Shown here piece by piece: positions 1 to 13,615 of a stretch of DNA of 64,000 nt. The stretch's first letter is position 1; the number at the start of each line of letters is the position of its first letter. Made by a program: the position numbers and the translations under genes. A model generated the notes under the pieces. That model did not search any database. It saw only the letters and a program-made list of their open reading frames with translations, and had not been told where the DNA came from. Where the stretch lies: the NCBI GenBank assembly GCA_013397455.1, contig VYZB01000212.1, positions 581,233-645,232 on the forward strand, in the 5' to 3' direction. This DNA is from Crotophaga sulcirostris. Lineage: Eukaryota; Chordata; Aves; Cuculiformes; Crotophagidae.

Positions 1-3000
1 ACAAAGGTGATGGGCGTTTGGGTGTTGATGCTGAACCCAACCATGGTCACTTTTGTGACCAAGGACTGCTGAAGGAACCATTGCAAGGTGATATTGTGGC
101 AGTCAGGCTTTCTTCTGCCCTTCCAAGGCAGGCAAATCTGACCTATCCCATAGCTGCAGGATCCTGACCCACATCATGGTCTTCATGGCACTGTTCTGCA
201 CACTCGTAGAGTTTCCCTTACTTAACCTGTTATCTCTAGAAAGAGAAAAAATATTAATTATTCCTGAGGGCTTATCCAGAACACAACACACAATTTTTAT
301 CATACAACATCATGAAATAGAATTCACTAATGAACTGAGAAAACCCCACAGTCTATTGAAATTTCTCACGTTATGTGTCGCTTTATACAACACTACGGGT
401 AACTGTCTGTACTGTCACACAGGGGACAGATTTTTCATATGAAATCTCAAGAATGCGTTTCAGGTGAAGTGAATATGCCTTGACAAAACAGCAGGGCCTC
501 TCTGTTAGCAGATGTTTGTACAGTCTTGATGTGACCATGGCAGGTTCACAAACCTATATAATATGGCTTGCAATCATTTGCCATTAGAATAAATATAAAA
601 GTGCATTTTGTAGTTCAACAGAACTATCAGAAGTACTACCTTATTCAACAAAATAAATTTCACTAAAAATCTTTATCGCAGACTAATCTGATGCTGTGAG
701 ATGTACCCAGTCCAGGCAGATACTTCAGCACCTCATCTAGTCTGCTAGCCACATACTGCAGTTATTTAGTGCCTGGAGAAATTCATTTCTATAGGCAATC
801 TTTCAGTCCACACCTACACACAGGTATTTAAGATATTTCTGCCTTTTAAACTCTTTTTCCTTTTTGGGCAGTATTTGTACCAAAGATGCTAAATTATGTA
901 ATGTTACCTTACATATTGAAATCCTCCTTTTACTTCTGTAATAGTTTGTCAGGTCTTTCGCTCACTATAAGAATTAATTCATGGGCCAATTTAATGTTTA
1001 AAGGTGTGCTAAAAAAACTGAATAGTTTCTTCTAGTAATAGTACCGTTACTGGATCCAGTTGTTATCTCCTGCAGAAAATGAATCTAGTATTCTCATGGC
1101 ACCCAACAGCATTTGCAGGAAATTGCATTTTGGCTTATTTTTATATTTAATTTGTACAATACCAACATTATGTGGAAAAGGAGCTCATTTTTACACACTT
1201 TTAAAATTCAGTACTAATATTGTGACACACCAGGCAAAACTGGGATTGGAGAAATTTCAGCCCAGGAATTTTCTGTATTTTCGGTAAGCTCCTTATGTCT
1301 GCCCAGAACAAGCATGATCCCTAATCCATCACATTTTTCCAAAAATCATGAAGATTCTAGCACATAGGATAAGATTAATCTGTCCATAGTATGGAAGAGA
1401 CATGTCACTTTGCAAAGATGCCTCTTTCTCTCCCTTGGTTGTAAAAGGAACTTTTAGAGTCTTGCTCAGCCTTAAATGCCTAAGTTCTAGAAGACTACAC
1501 CAAAGCAGAAAAATCTATTCCTAAGTGCAGAATGGCTCAGCTCTTCCATTAGCCAAGAGGAATTCCATGCCTGTACTTAGACGGAAACACATGGCTGTTT
1601 TATTTTTCAAATTTTTAGTTCTATATTTTTCCTACCACCTCACGCACTTCACAAAACAATCTTCAAAATAATTTTTAGTTGTTAGAAATAAACATTCTCA
1701 GTCTTTGGACTGTCAGTGGTAATTGTAGTACTGCATATTATACACTACATAAGAAATACACCTGTTTATTCAAATTTTAAATTAACTGAACAGGGCTTTG
1801 TTAGGGAAGACACCTGTGTGATCAGATGTGCTTTGGGTCACATACGGAAAACAATCTCCATTCCATCTGTTGTCTAAGATTACTCACTAAATTTTGAGCT
1901 AATTCCAGAAAATCTTCATACCTTCATTTAGTTTCTAAAGAAAGCATGTTATACATGATTCAGTTATAAAAATGTGATATAGTTTAGATATAATTCATTG
2001 ATTTATTTCTGTATTAGTGTCTTGATACCACCATTCTTGAACAACGCAGTATTAGAATTTTATGTTACATTATTAAATTATAATTTCAGATCAGTTTCTA
2101 CTTACAAATTATTTCTATTAGTTCTATAGCAAATACCATAATTTTTTCAGGTACATGGGTACAGTTAGTTCCTATTGTTTATGCAATCGATTGCTAGAAA
2201 TGCAATGTGAGTTGTGAAAACAAAATGAAGGTTTCCAAGTCTACATATTTTATTAAACAGGGTTTTTTTCAATTCTGAAGATCACATTTGCTCAAGATCC
2301 CTATCACCCTGACCTCTTATGCAATAAGATACAGATATCTTTTTGCCAGAGGAAAAATAAGTCAATGCTCTGTCTCACATATTAATTTTTGACATACTTA
2401 TGCTGCCACCTAAAACACTCTGACAGTCAACGTCACTTATGTTGTGACTGTTTAAGTGCAATCCACTTAACATTGCCAGTGATTTTCAATCATGGTTCGG
2501 CTATTGTAGTAAAAATTCCGTGAAAAGTGAAAAGTTGCCTCAATTGTGTGTAATCAGCATAAATTTTTCTGATAAATTTTGGGTAGAAAATAATCATAGT
2601 AATAATCATAGAAGATCACTTGAAGAGAATACGTATATACTTGAAGATTTTTGTAGGTTTTGAAGGTTAATTAGGTGTGGAAATAAGTTGGACAATGACA
2701 AGTACAATATTTCAGAGGAAAACTTAAATACTAGCATTGGTAATCAGTTACATATGCATTTTCGCTGCTTTTCATAATGACATTTGTAACGACTAACATT
2801 AAATGCATCCATAGTCTGCAAATTGAGATAGTGCTGACCCCTTTCTTCTAAAAGTCAGCATGAGGTTTACCGTTGCTTTCAGAGGCAATAAAAAAGAAAG
2901 CCTGGGTGGAGCAGTAGTTGCTTAGAGTTTCTGCCCCAGATGTGAAGCCTGATGCTTAAAGACTTGTTGTCCTCAACTTTTGTCAGTAAATGAAATCCTT

Positions 3001-4170
3001 GGATGAAGGGATTACCCAACCTTCCACCCCATCTGGTATGTAATGATTTTGATGGTCCTGCATGATTCCACAAAAGACATTTTTTGCTCACCATAGAAGA
3101 TGTTGTACTTCAGTAAGCAGTAAGAAGTACCGCAGCTCATACGTGGACTGTCTTGAGCAGGGCCTTGCACAAGGCATCATGACTCTGCCACTGTTTACTC
3201 ACTGTTGTTTGTTCCAATTCTCATGAGAACAATTTTTCTGCTGAAAAGGAAAAGAAGGAAGATAGACTACCAGGCAAGAGATGCAATTCCCACATTTTCT
3301 GAGTACCAAAATACAGGTAAGTAGATTGTGCCCGGGAGTCATTAATTAAATTTCTATGGTAGGTGCCAAGGTTTTACCAAGTACTTTGTTCTCTATTTAT
3401 TTATTTATTTGTTCTGAAGTTCCTAGTTAAGCCTCAAACACTTTTCCTACAATCCTCTTGTGTCTAATCACACATCAGCGGATAATTCCAGAGCAAAATC
3501 CTGGTCCCATGGATTTCACTCACAAAAATTAGGTCAATTGCCTTTATTGTCAGAGAGACAAGTTAAAACAAGCTGAGCCCTGAGCTTTTGGCCTACCTTT
3601 AGACATGTTTTTAACATCACAATATGTATTCTACTTTCTTGAATAGCATCAAGTAATAACTGAAGGTAAGCCAAATTTTGCTATTCAGATGTGAGACCCA
3701 AGGGACACCCAGCAATCTGGTATGTACTCAGACCTGCACATCAGGGCTGCTAGAGGAAATTGTCAGCTGATGCTTATGGAAGAAAACTTGAGAAAGTGGA
3801 AGCAAGAGACAAATTGCAAGATTTTCAATGGGATTTGCACCTTCTTATGGTGGATTTGCTATCTAATACTTTGTATCCCCACAATAAAAACTTGTTCACA
3901 CAAGCTTTAGAGGATAAATGAATTCCCAGAAGTGAAGGAGAGTAACAACACTGGTTATTTAAATGCATTTCTGCTTTATTTTTCTTTTAAAAACTAGGAA
4001 AGATGAAACGCTATGAGCTTACTCACATATTCATCCAGGTTTTTACTGCTCTGATGACTGTGAGGCCTGATTTGAAAAATAAGTAAAAAAAAGGCTGAAC
4101 ATGATCTTTTTTTTCTTGACAGGCATTACAGAATGGGTTCAAAATATGGCTTCCTGGTAGAAAGTCTACA
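1..4170. other. AT-rich intergenic DNA
   Basis: No exon with both a good acceptor and donor, no recognised protein and no RNA gene is visible. Open frames are short and broken. The only distinct local structure is a short (TATT)4 run at 3394-3410. The stretch reads as ordinary gene-desert sequence; conserved enhancers could be present but cannot be seen without alignment. Confidence 0.6.
3394..3410. repeat. (TATT)n microsatellite
   Basis: Four uninterrupted TATT units plus one base. It is a short simple repeat in non-coding sequence with no neighbouring poly-A tail that would tie it to a retroposon. Confidence 0.8.
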
Positions 4171-4230
4171 TCATAGAATCATCTGATTGGAAAAGACCTC
4201 TGAGATCATAGATTCCAACCGTACCTATCA
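4171..4230 (-). mobile_element. CR1 LINE 3'-end fragment
   Basis: The + strand reads CATAGAATCAT, then GGAAAAGACCTCTGAGATCAT and TTCCAACC. This is the reverse complement of the CR1 3' terminus found throughout bird genomes, so the element lies on the minus strand with its 3' end at the left. Only about 60 bases are recognisable. Short 5'-truncated copies are normal for CR1, which is reverse transcribed from its 3' end. No coding capacity remains. Confidence 0.85.
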
Positions 4231-7200
4231 ATAATGTATTAAATAAAGAGTAATATTGTTGATTGTTTCCATGTCTATCATTTACAGCTGTGATATTTAC
4301 ATCTGTACCATGCTCTATCTATAAAAATATTGTGAAATGCAACTGTCGTTCTCAATAATAAGCAAATCAAAATCATATTAGGTTGTTATGGAAACTTACC
4401 TACACACTCTCGCTGCCCCTAAATATGCACTTTATCTATCTTTCCTCCAAAATCAACATTCACATGGAGACATTAAAAGATTATGTCCCTATAATCCATA
4501 GCAAACAATTTTCCTGCAAGCCCCCTCTACTGTCAGACGCACTGTAATCCTTCTTTCACTCTATCAAATATAATCCTGCTTCTGCATCAGATACCAAAAC
4601 ACAGCTGCTGCTGCTGCTGCTCCTGCTAGGACTAAACTTCTTTCCCCACCCACTCCATGTCTAACATGAAGAAACCTCCCTTCAGCTGAGGCAGAGGCTG
4701 GTTCTGCAGCCCACGTTGCTTATCTGTCTGAGCAGCTCCAAGTAAAACAGAACAAAGTGCTAATGTGTTTATATTTGTTTTAATGAACCAGAGCTAGGTT
4801 TCTCTGTTGTTACCATCCAAAACTACCTGGTTTGTCATCGTGCAGAAGAATCTATGTCTTACTGTGCTATTTGCATTTTGAATTTTCTTTTCTTGCTGTA
4901 AATTACAGTAAAGAGTGCATGATTGAAAACATATGCTCTACTGTAATTTAATATAAAGGGTTTGTTGTCATTTGCAAACCACTTAAGTTGAATTCACTGT
5001 ATTAGCAGGTCATCAAAACTCCCTACATTGCATTACCATCCAATATGCAATTTTCTGTCTTGAGTTATTCTTTATTAAAACATGAAGTGAATCACTGCAC
5101 AGCAGGCACCTTGCCAGGCAAAAAGTTATTAAATCAAGTGCAGGAGACATAGGTTTGGCTGAAACATAGTACTAGTGTTTGCCTCATTTCTGCTCTGATT
5201 AATGGCAAGATTTGTCAGAACACCTGCTTTACCTTCTCCTGTGACTTAAAACTAAAAATGCTCTCAGCTGCTCAGTAAGGATTTACGAAGACATCTCCTT
5301 TTCAAAGACTTCTCACTTTTTTTTTTTTTTTTGCTTAGGAGCACCTGCCAGAGTTCTGTGCTGAAATACACGTACAGAAATGGCAGCCACCTTCAGTGCT
5401 GTCAGAAAGAATCAATTAAACATTCTATGTCTGACTCAATACATAGCTATTGTCAAGGAGTTTCTTATTATTTAACGACTAGGAATTTCAGATGAGAATC
5501 CCATTAGGTGCTCTGCCTACTAGATTTCCTGCCTCAAAAGGCAAATAGCATGGAGTGTTTGACATCACTGAAACAATTTGCTCTAATGAGAACAACGATT
5601 TCTGTCCTTATATTGTATCTGTTCCTCTTGGCTTTGGACATTGAAGGCTGGGAAGTGTCTCATGCTTTTTTTGTGGGCCTTGTGGATACTGAAAACCAGT
5701 CATTCGGTACTGCTGGTATGTATCATGTATAACAGATGCTAAACCTTAAGAGGGAAACCATGACCTGGACAGCAGTAGACTGACAGATGAAACATGACAG
5801 CAGTAGAAGGATCTCTTTCTGTACCTTGAAGCTAAAGGAGGTCCATCAGTGAGAAATCAGTTAGGAAAGGGTGCAAAAATACACCAGAGGTGTTTCTGGG
5901 ACTGAGAGATGCAGCCAGGACGTGAAACCCTCTACATCAAGTAGACATGGGAAGACCGCTGCGAAGAGCAAGGGGTGAATGCAGACCAGACTCAGACGCG
6001 ATGGAAATAGAGAGAATGCTTTCCTAAGCATCCACTTTTGGCCAGTATCAGTGACAAAATATTGAATTCAAAGGAACCTTTAGTTAGGTTCAACATAGCC
6101 ACTATAATCTTCTGGATATAAAACCTCATGGATGTTTACCACGGATTTCAGAAAACAAGTAAGAAGCAGACTAATGACATGTAGTTAATCTCAAACAACA
6201 GACTCATCAAAGGTTTGCTTAGTTGATATGCTGGTCAGTTCAGAAAGCAATCGAACTCAATATGGTTGAGTTTAATGAGCTGCCTTCTGAAATCACTTCT
6301 GAAATCCTGACTTCGTCATGAACCACTGAAAAAAATCTACATCATGCAAGTGATGTGAAGCTTATCTTGGGGGTTGTGATTGGCTGTGATAGGTTGAAAG
6401 TTAATTACAAAGCTTAACTGGATTTGATAAATTTCTGAGTTTTACCAGACACTAATCCTGATGAAACATCGGTGTATAAACCAACTCAAGTACCAACTCA
6501 TGCGTATGAAAGGGCAATTACACTTCTCTGCTTGCATACACAGTCTCAGCAACTGCCTCTATTAAACAACGTCATTTTGGGCACTTGTATCAGGTGCTCA
6601 TGAGTCTTCAAGAGCACTGCAGATCAAATGAGGCTGCCCTCAGTGCTTTGCACAGCCCATTCTGCTCTTTTCAGAAGTTTCCTCTGTGCAGAAATGAAAT
6701 GCAGAGTTGTCATGAATGAACTATGGGCAGAGCACTTTGAGTTGCAGTGAAGTAAGGAGGAAGAAGAGCCTCCCTTACCACATAAGGCTGGAGGAGAAAT
6801 GGCCTCAATGTCTTCCTCTGCGTCAGGAGATGGAGTTTCCAAGAGGGACCTTGTAGCAGCAAGGATGTTAGCAGATCTCTCTGTTCATAGCCCCTCAAAT
6901 ACCTGCTAGGTCCTTTCTCCAAAAATGTTAACAGTTCTGTTATACTTGGCAGTAAGCATGACCCTCTTTGGGATCATGTGCTGCAACAGAGCCTGATGAT
7001 ACTGCCTGTCATAACAGGTACAGTTTGTCAGTGATTACTTTTTTGGAAAGAAGCTGAAACATTCTCCTCTTCAACCCCTTCCCCATCCTCCTGAATCAGA
7101 GATATTGCACTTGCTTCAAAGGTCATGAAAGAGGAGTCGGTCTTTCTGAAAGCCTGACCTAGATTTTTACTAGCTTTAAAGGTCAAGAAAACAACCGGAG

Positions 7201-10200
7201 CCATCTGATGTCCATACTGCTGCTGGGCTGTACTGCCTGAAGGCTGTGCAATTCAGGCACTAAATTTTATTTCAATTCCCATTTGGTCTTCAAGATCCCC
7301 TGGGAATTGCAATAATTTAGCACATATTGGAATGAGAAGGAAAGAAAGGAATACAATCCCCTCGCATCAGAGATAAAAGAAGTTCTTTTGAGTCATGGTT
7401 GCTGTCTTGGAAGCTAGAAATAGAAAGTCATCAAGGGTTTTTTTTTGTCCTGTTGTCATAGGGGAGATTTGCCAAATGATATGAACTGCTTCTCCTGTAT
7501 ACTTTGGGACTCTGAGGCCAAATTTGTCTAACACTCAACTAGTTTCAGCATACGATGCTGTGGATGAAATTCAGGTCTATGTCATGAATAATTATTCTAA
7601 ATTGTAAAACACATCCCTGTCAAAGGCAATCACTCCAAAGGCAAAATTAGATTGATCATGTTGTGCAATTTCTTACAAAAAAGCTTCTCAGTACAAGTTC
7701 GCTTTGTGTTAACGTTGAGCGTCGACTCTGCTTCTCTCATGATTTCATCTGGCAGATGAAAGATGTGTAAATATCTGGTAAATTCCCCTTGCTATCACAG
7801 TTTGCCTTCTTCAGTGTTGTGACTTTGGCCCATCAGTGAGATTTAGGTGATCCAGGGGAAAATTGGTGGCCTTTCCAGCAAGCATTCTATATTAAGCGGT
7901 CCCCTCTCCCATGCAGTATTTATGAAATGAGTCCACTGCCACATTGAAGCAGATTGGACTGAAATACAGTTTAAACACAACAGTGGTAGCAAGGTCTTGC
8001 TAGTATATTCCTTTTCTTTCCTTCCAAGACCCAAAACTGCATGGCTTTTATAAAGAGTGTGTCTACACAAAGGGGTTCAGACACCCTCAAAGGCCTCTCC
8101 TGCCTTGCAGAGGTCAGATGTTCAAGCAGATACAGGGCGGTGCTGTGGCAGGTTAGCTCAGCTCAGCTCTCAGGCATCTGAGCACCCACCATCCAGGCAG
8201 ACCCACTTTTAGGATTTTTTATCAGTCTTCCAAAAATCAGTTTTTCAGTTTGTTTAATACACCCACTTGAATGCAGTTTTACTCTGGATTTGGACTGTGC
8301 GCACTGCTGAGACAGGGATTCATGCTTCATATGCATTTTAATGTCAGTCAGTAAAGGATTATTTGCATCTAACTAAGACTTGAAGATAATATTCTAATAA
8401 TATTAACATTTCAGAAAAGATCTGCTTGACAATCAGACACACTAACACTGCAGTCCAAACTGGTAAATAAAAAGGTTTCATATCCCGAAAAATTATTTTA
8501 TTTTTCCCATATTAAAATTAGGGTGCTTCAGCTATTCATAAGAAAACCCAGACAAAAAGAGAGTATACACCAAAACTAGCCATTATACTTTTCAAAGATA
8601 AGTCTTGAATGCCTCAGGGTTATTCTGGGGTTGGATTTGGAAGGTAAATCCCTTACCTATGTTTGGACCTTGAAAGTTTCTCCGAACACTTTTTCTTCAA
8701 TCAATTTTTCAAGAAATCAACCTTTTACAGGATGTCTATGAATACATAGCAATATGTATATGCTACAGGGCAGAGAAGGAGGTAGGAGGGAAATCAGAAA
8801 CCCCAGAGCTGGGGGACACAAAACCAACAGGTAGCTGCTGTCTCCTGTTTTATCAGACCACTAAGCACATACAGGACTAGCTTCCATTTTAGATAGTTCA
8901 AATCTAGCAGATTCATAGCTTTAATTGATTTTTGTATTTACTTTAGATTGAATTCGCATTTTTTTCTTTTTTTTTAGAAAGACTGTCATAATTATTCCCT
9001 TGTTTTCCCATCAGAAATGTCTGCATTTCAGAGTTCAATAATCTTTAGCCTAGAAGCAAATATGATGATATATATTGATTTCTGATATTATCCATGCATA
9101 AAAAGGATTTTAGGAGCTACTTATATGAAAAAATATGTTATTGCTAATCTAGGAGAGGTTTTTTTACTATAGGATATATTCATAACGTGTAGGTAATACT
9201 GTGAAAATACCTACATTTCAATTCCAGCCAAACATCACTAGATGGCACTAAGAGCCCCAACAATTCTTGGTAACAGGACAGAGTTATTGAGCTCAATGCC
9301 TTAGGCTTCATCGTGTCAATGTTTCATTAAGATTTATAAGAATTCTTTACTGAAAGCAAAGCAGTTTTGAACACCCGTTTATCATATCATGTCACACATG
9401 TTTTTCAGATGGATACTGATTTCTGACTTTCTCAAACATCAATATGGTAAATAAATTATTCATACGTTAAAAGGATATGGATCATCCTCGCACTTACTGA
9501 AAGCTGGCTATGTTTTCAAGTGCATCTCTTGCAGTCTTTGATTATAAGCTTGCTTTATATCAATATAAATTATGGTGTGTAGTAACATGGTAGATTGATT
9601 AATAGAGTAGTTTAACAGAGACAGCATCAAACGTGAAAAAAGCAAAGAAATTGCTGAGCACAGATCTAAACAGCATCTTTCAAATCTGTTCCTGTACTCA
9701 GTGTGCCAGCTGCCAAGGACCCAGCGAGGGGACTCTGATCAGAATCCAAGTCCAAGTTTTTTATCTCTAATCCATACACATGCAGTAATCAAAGGAGAAG
9801 ATGGGACCTTGGAAGCTTTTATCTGAATCTCTCCATAGTTGCAGAGTTCAGATAAGCTGAAACTAAGATACAGTTTTCCCAAGCCAGAAGTTCACTCATT
9901 TTTTGCTCATCTCTAGCAAATCACTCCCCAGAATACTGTTAACTGGATTTATGCAATTCATGCTGATTTTTTGTCTGGCGAATAGTTAGAAACATCAACT
10001 ATTGGTGAAAGTTTCACAAAACAGCTAAAGGCTGTGTAAATAAAGTGTAAATAAAGAGTAATGGCAGACATTCATCAATACACAGTTTTAAATGTTTTTT
10101 TGAAATATCAACTACTGTGCAGAGAAATTTGTGACTAAGTAGTAGGTGTATCTGGGGACTATTATTACAGTTTGAACAGTCATGGGATTTCAGACCAGGA

Positions 10201-13200
10201 AAAAAATTCCCTTAAAGCAGATCCTACAAGGACTATTTTTACCTCTACATGGTGGAAACATGAAGCGTTTCCTAAGATCCTAACAAACTCCTTGTTGGTC
10301 TCATGGCCTTGGTCACTCTTACTGTGTTCCTGTGTGGTTTTTTATGCTTCTGGGTTATTATATGCAAATACTCAAAATATGATTTTTATTGGAAGTGTTG
10401 TGCAGTTTCTGGTACACTGAAGGTATGTTGGCCATTTTTTTCTTAAACTACTTTGATTGTCTGGGGACCTTTATGATTGCTGTCATTGAATGAGTACCTG
10501 CAATCTCAAGGTACAAGCTCTGAAGATTCCTTTTAAGCTTCTACTCCTGCTTTCAGACACTACAGATAATAACATAAAATTATATTGCAGCACTGGGAAC
10601 TGTTGTTGATAATAATAATTTCTCCTTCAGAAATGACACAAAACTCTCTTGCCAAAAAGTATCTATACTTGCATCCCCCAATCAGGGATGACTAAAATAT
10701 GACTCAAAAATCACCAGAACATCTTGACTGTGATGAAGGAAAGGATATAAAATTAGTAGCATAGGATTTCTTACTTTGAAAGAAGTGACTTTATTTCAAA
10801 AGCAGCATCTTTATTATTATTTTATAAACTCTGCTTTATTCCTGGTGGGTGTAAATGCAAAAGAGCAGATTGAGTTGGAGCTCAATGTGTGTGGTGGTAT
10901 GAGCTCAAAGTCCCCTTTCCCCTCTCAGGCAGAATCAGATCTATCAGATCACAGCTGCCAAATACCTTGGTTATAGGCTTCTGAGGGGACAAGAAGGGGT
11001 TGTGAGCAGAAGTAAGAGAATGAGATACTGTAATAAGGATTTCAATATATAACCTCCAAAAAAACTATTATCTGTGGAAAAAAAAATCTGATTCCAAAGC
11101 AGAGCTTTTAATGGAAAAGTTAACCTAATTCAAACCTCCTACCAGGTATCTAGCTGACTATATGAAATTAATTACGTTTATCATATGAATGCAATTAGCA
11201 CCTACCAATGTGAGAAATTGACTTTGTGCTGGAAGACACTGCTGAATATCATAGGCCTACTACAGCAAATCTCACACTAAGCTGTGACTATGACAGGGTC
11301 TATGAAGTTTTTACTCTCTCTAAATCACAAAGGGTACATTTTGGAGGTAATTCTCAGCACTTACTTCCCTCTTGCAGTAGAAGATGAATCAGCTCTTTCT
11401 CTGCTGTATCTTTCCTGCAGAGTGAATTCAGTTCGTGATATGTAGAGCTACAATAAGTACTACATATACAGCCATGCGTATAATTACAAGTATCACATTA
11501 TCGGTTACAAGTGAGGCATTCATAAAATGAGAACCCATTTACATGTAGCTTGCACATGAATAACATCTGCAAAAGGAAAAAGAAAAAAGAACATTTAGAG
11601 TTCCCACGAGGCAAACTAATTACAAGGAAAAGTCCTAAAATGTAATTTCACTGCTTGCACAGTAACCTGCCAAACACCTGCCAGCTCCACAATGCTGGCT
11701 CCTGCAGGAGCTGAGTCAATTTGGCATTCTGAAGTGTTCAGCATGTTTCAGGACAGCACCTTGCTGAGCCTGATACTCCATATGAATAGGCAAAATCACC
11801 AGTGATTGCAATCTCTGAAGGGAAATATTGCCTTCTATTGTATCTAAATCTTACCACCTAAAGTGGGTGTAATTTGAAAAGATGCAAGCGGATGTAATCA
11901 GCTTGAAATGTGTATTGTGCAATTCTTGAACCAGACTTGAAGCACGACCTGTAGTTAAATTACCTTACTGAAGGCATAAAAACTGTCTGAATTAAAAGAA
12001 AATCATACGTGCAGTGATATGAAAATCTTGAATCTTATTGTTTCCTTTGGGAAACCTTGTTCCTGCCAGCCTTTCTCTCCCACAAATAAACTTCTGCGCA
12101 GACATTCAAAGCAATTTCTATTAGTGAGCTTATATTAACACTGAAAAAGCATCACGGACACAAAGCAAACATAAAGCAAAAAGATTTTCTCAGATACTAT
12201 GAGCAACTGTTTCTGTTTCGCTTCTCCTTGAATAAAACTTAAACCCTGCTCATAGCTCTTGCTAGAAAGTTGTGATTCCATTCTTACTCTCAGAGATGGA
12301 AGGTCCTGCTTTTATTAGGAAAAAGATTAGTGAGGGTTTATAGGAATCTCACCATTTTTATTACTAACCCCAAATATTGCACACACAGGTGAAGTCTGAC
12401 CAATGTATTTTGCAGGACTGTAGCAATCCAATAAGAGGTCAGTTAATGAAACTTCAGGAAATGTCCTCTCCATGGATCCCTACTTCCAATCTCCATACAT
12501 GACTCAGCTAATTCTGAGGACCCATGTGCTACTGATAAATGTGCGTCATTTTGTTACTGAACCAAATACAACACTATTAATGTCATGCTAACAACTAGCA
12601 TCTACCCCCAATAGTATAATTGCTATAACAAAGGTTTGTTCTACTCATTAAGAAGTTCTTCTTTGGTAGAATTTAGTGGAACTTTTCCCACTACCTTCAG
12701 CCGGTACATTTTGTTTAACTGCACATTTTAACAAATTTTTTTGTGAATTTAATGTTTCACTGAAATAATAGAAGTCCATGTGATTTCTTGGGAGACGCGA
12801 CACTAGCACGTGTTTGGGTTTTTTGTATATATTAGACTTTTTCCCCAGGATCAGACTTTCATAGACAACAGCAGCCAATAAACACAGGCATGTGTTTCTT
12901 TTCTTTGTTGATGCTTAGTTTTCTTCTTATTTTTTTTATCTGCTCATATCATTGTATTTGGACATGTATATCAGTTGGAATGCTATTTACAGTCCTGAGA
13001 AACAGTAGTTTCTACTTCCGTACCATCTGGTTCTCCCACTCAAAAAACGAGCAGCATTTATGTCCTTCTCTTTCTCTCCTGCTTTTACATGACTAAACAA
13101 GTCTGAACTTTTCATAACAAAGAGAAGTATTTAGAAAGACTATCATAACATTATGTATTATTATGTAAGCCAAGCAGTAAGAGCTTCCTGCAGGATAAAT

Positions 13201-13543
13201 CAGTTGTCTCAAGGCAAGGGAGCAGTCCATGATCTGAAGAAATAAGCTTAGTGAACAGGTAGCCATCTAAGTAAATCCTTAAAAATGTTCCCTTCCTTCT
13301 GAAATTTAGATTACTTAATCAGAGCACCCCAAAAGAGTTCGAACCTGTCCTAAATTCATTGCCTTCTTCTAGTGTCACAACTGGAAAGAAGATGCTGGTG
13401 TCTTCATTACTCTTCTCTGTGAAGGGGTTTATACTCCTTCCTGGGTAAGCTGCCAAATCCAGTAGCCCACTGGAGGTGAGGCTGCCCCACCTTCATGGCC
13501 TCAGGTCCAGCCAGTAGTGAGGCTGAGCATGGATGCCCATCAG
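4231..13543. other. Intergenic DNA with minor simple repeats
   Basis: No gene is supported. Visible local structure includes a (GCT)6 run at 4604-4621, a T16 tract at 5317-5332, a tandem 12-base duplication (CTTCTGAAATCA-like) at 6284-6307 and a perfect tandem duplication of TGTAAATAAAG at 10035-10056. An 82-codon open frame at 10172-10420 begins at TTG, not ATG, and resembles nothing I know. Scattered AATAAA hexamers have no transcript to belong to. Confidence 0.55.
4604..4621. repeat. (GCT)6 trinucleotide repeat
   Basis: Six perfect GCT units followed by CCTGCT. It lies in non-coding sequence. Length polymorphism is likely but cannot be judged from one sequence. Confidence 0.8.
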
Positions 13544-13615
13544 GCACACATACATGCACATAATACATATACACATACATGCATATGTACATAGATACAC
13601 CCACACATGTACGTA
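13544..13615. repeat. Imperfect ACAT/ATAC microsatellite
   Basis: About 70 bases of alternating purine-pyrimidine sequence built from CACATACATG-like units. The regularity makes minus-strand open frames with runs of Tyr, Met, Cys and Val, which are artefacts of the repeat rather than proteins. Confidence 0.8.
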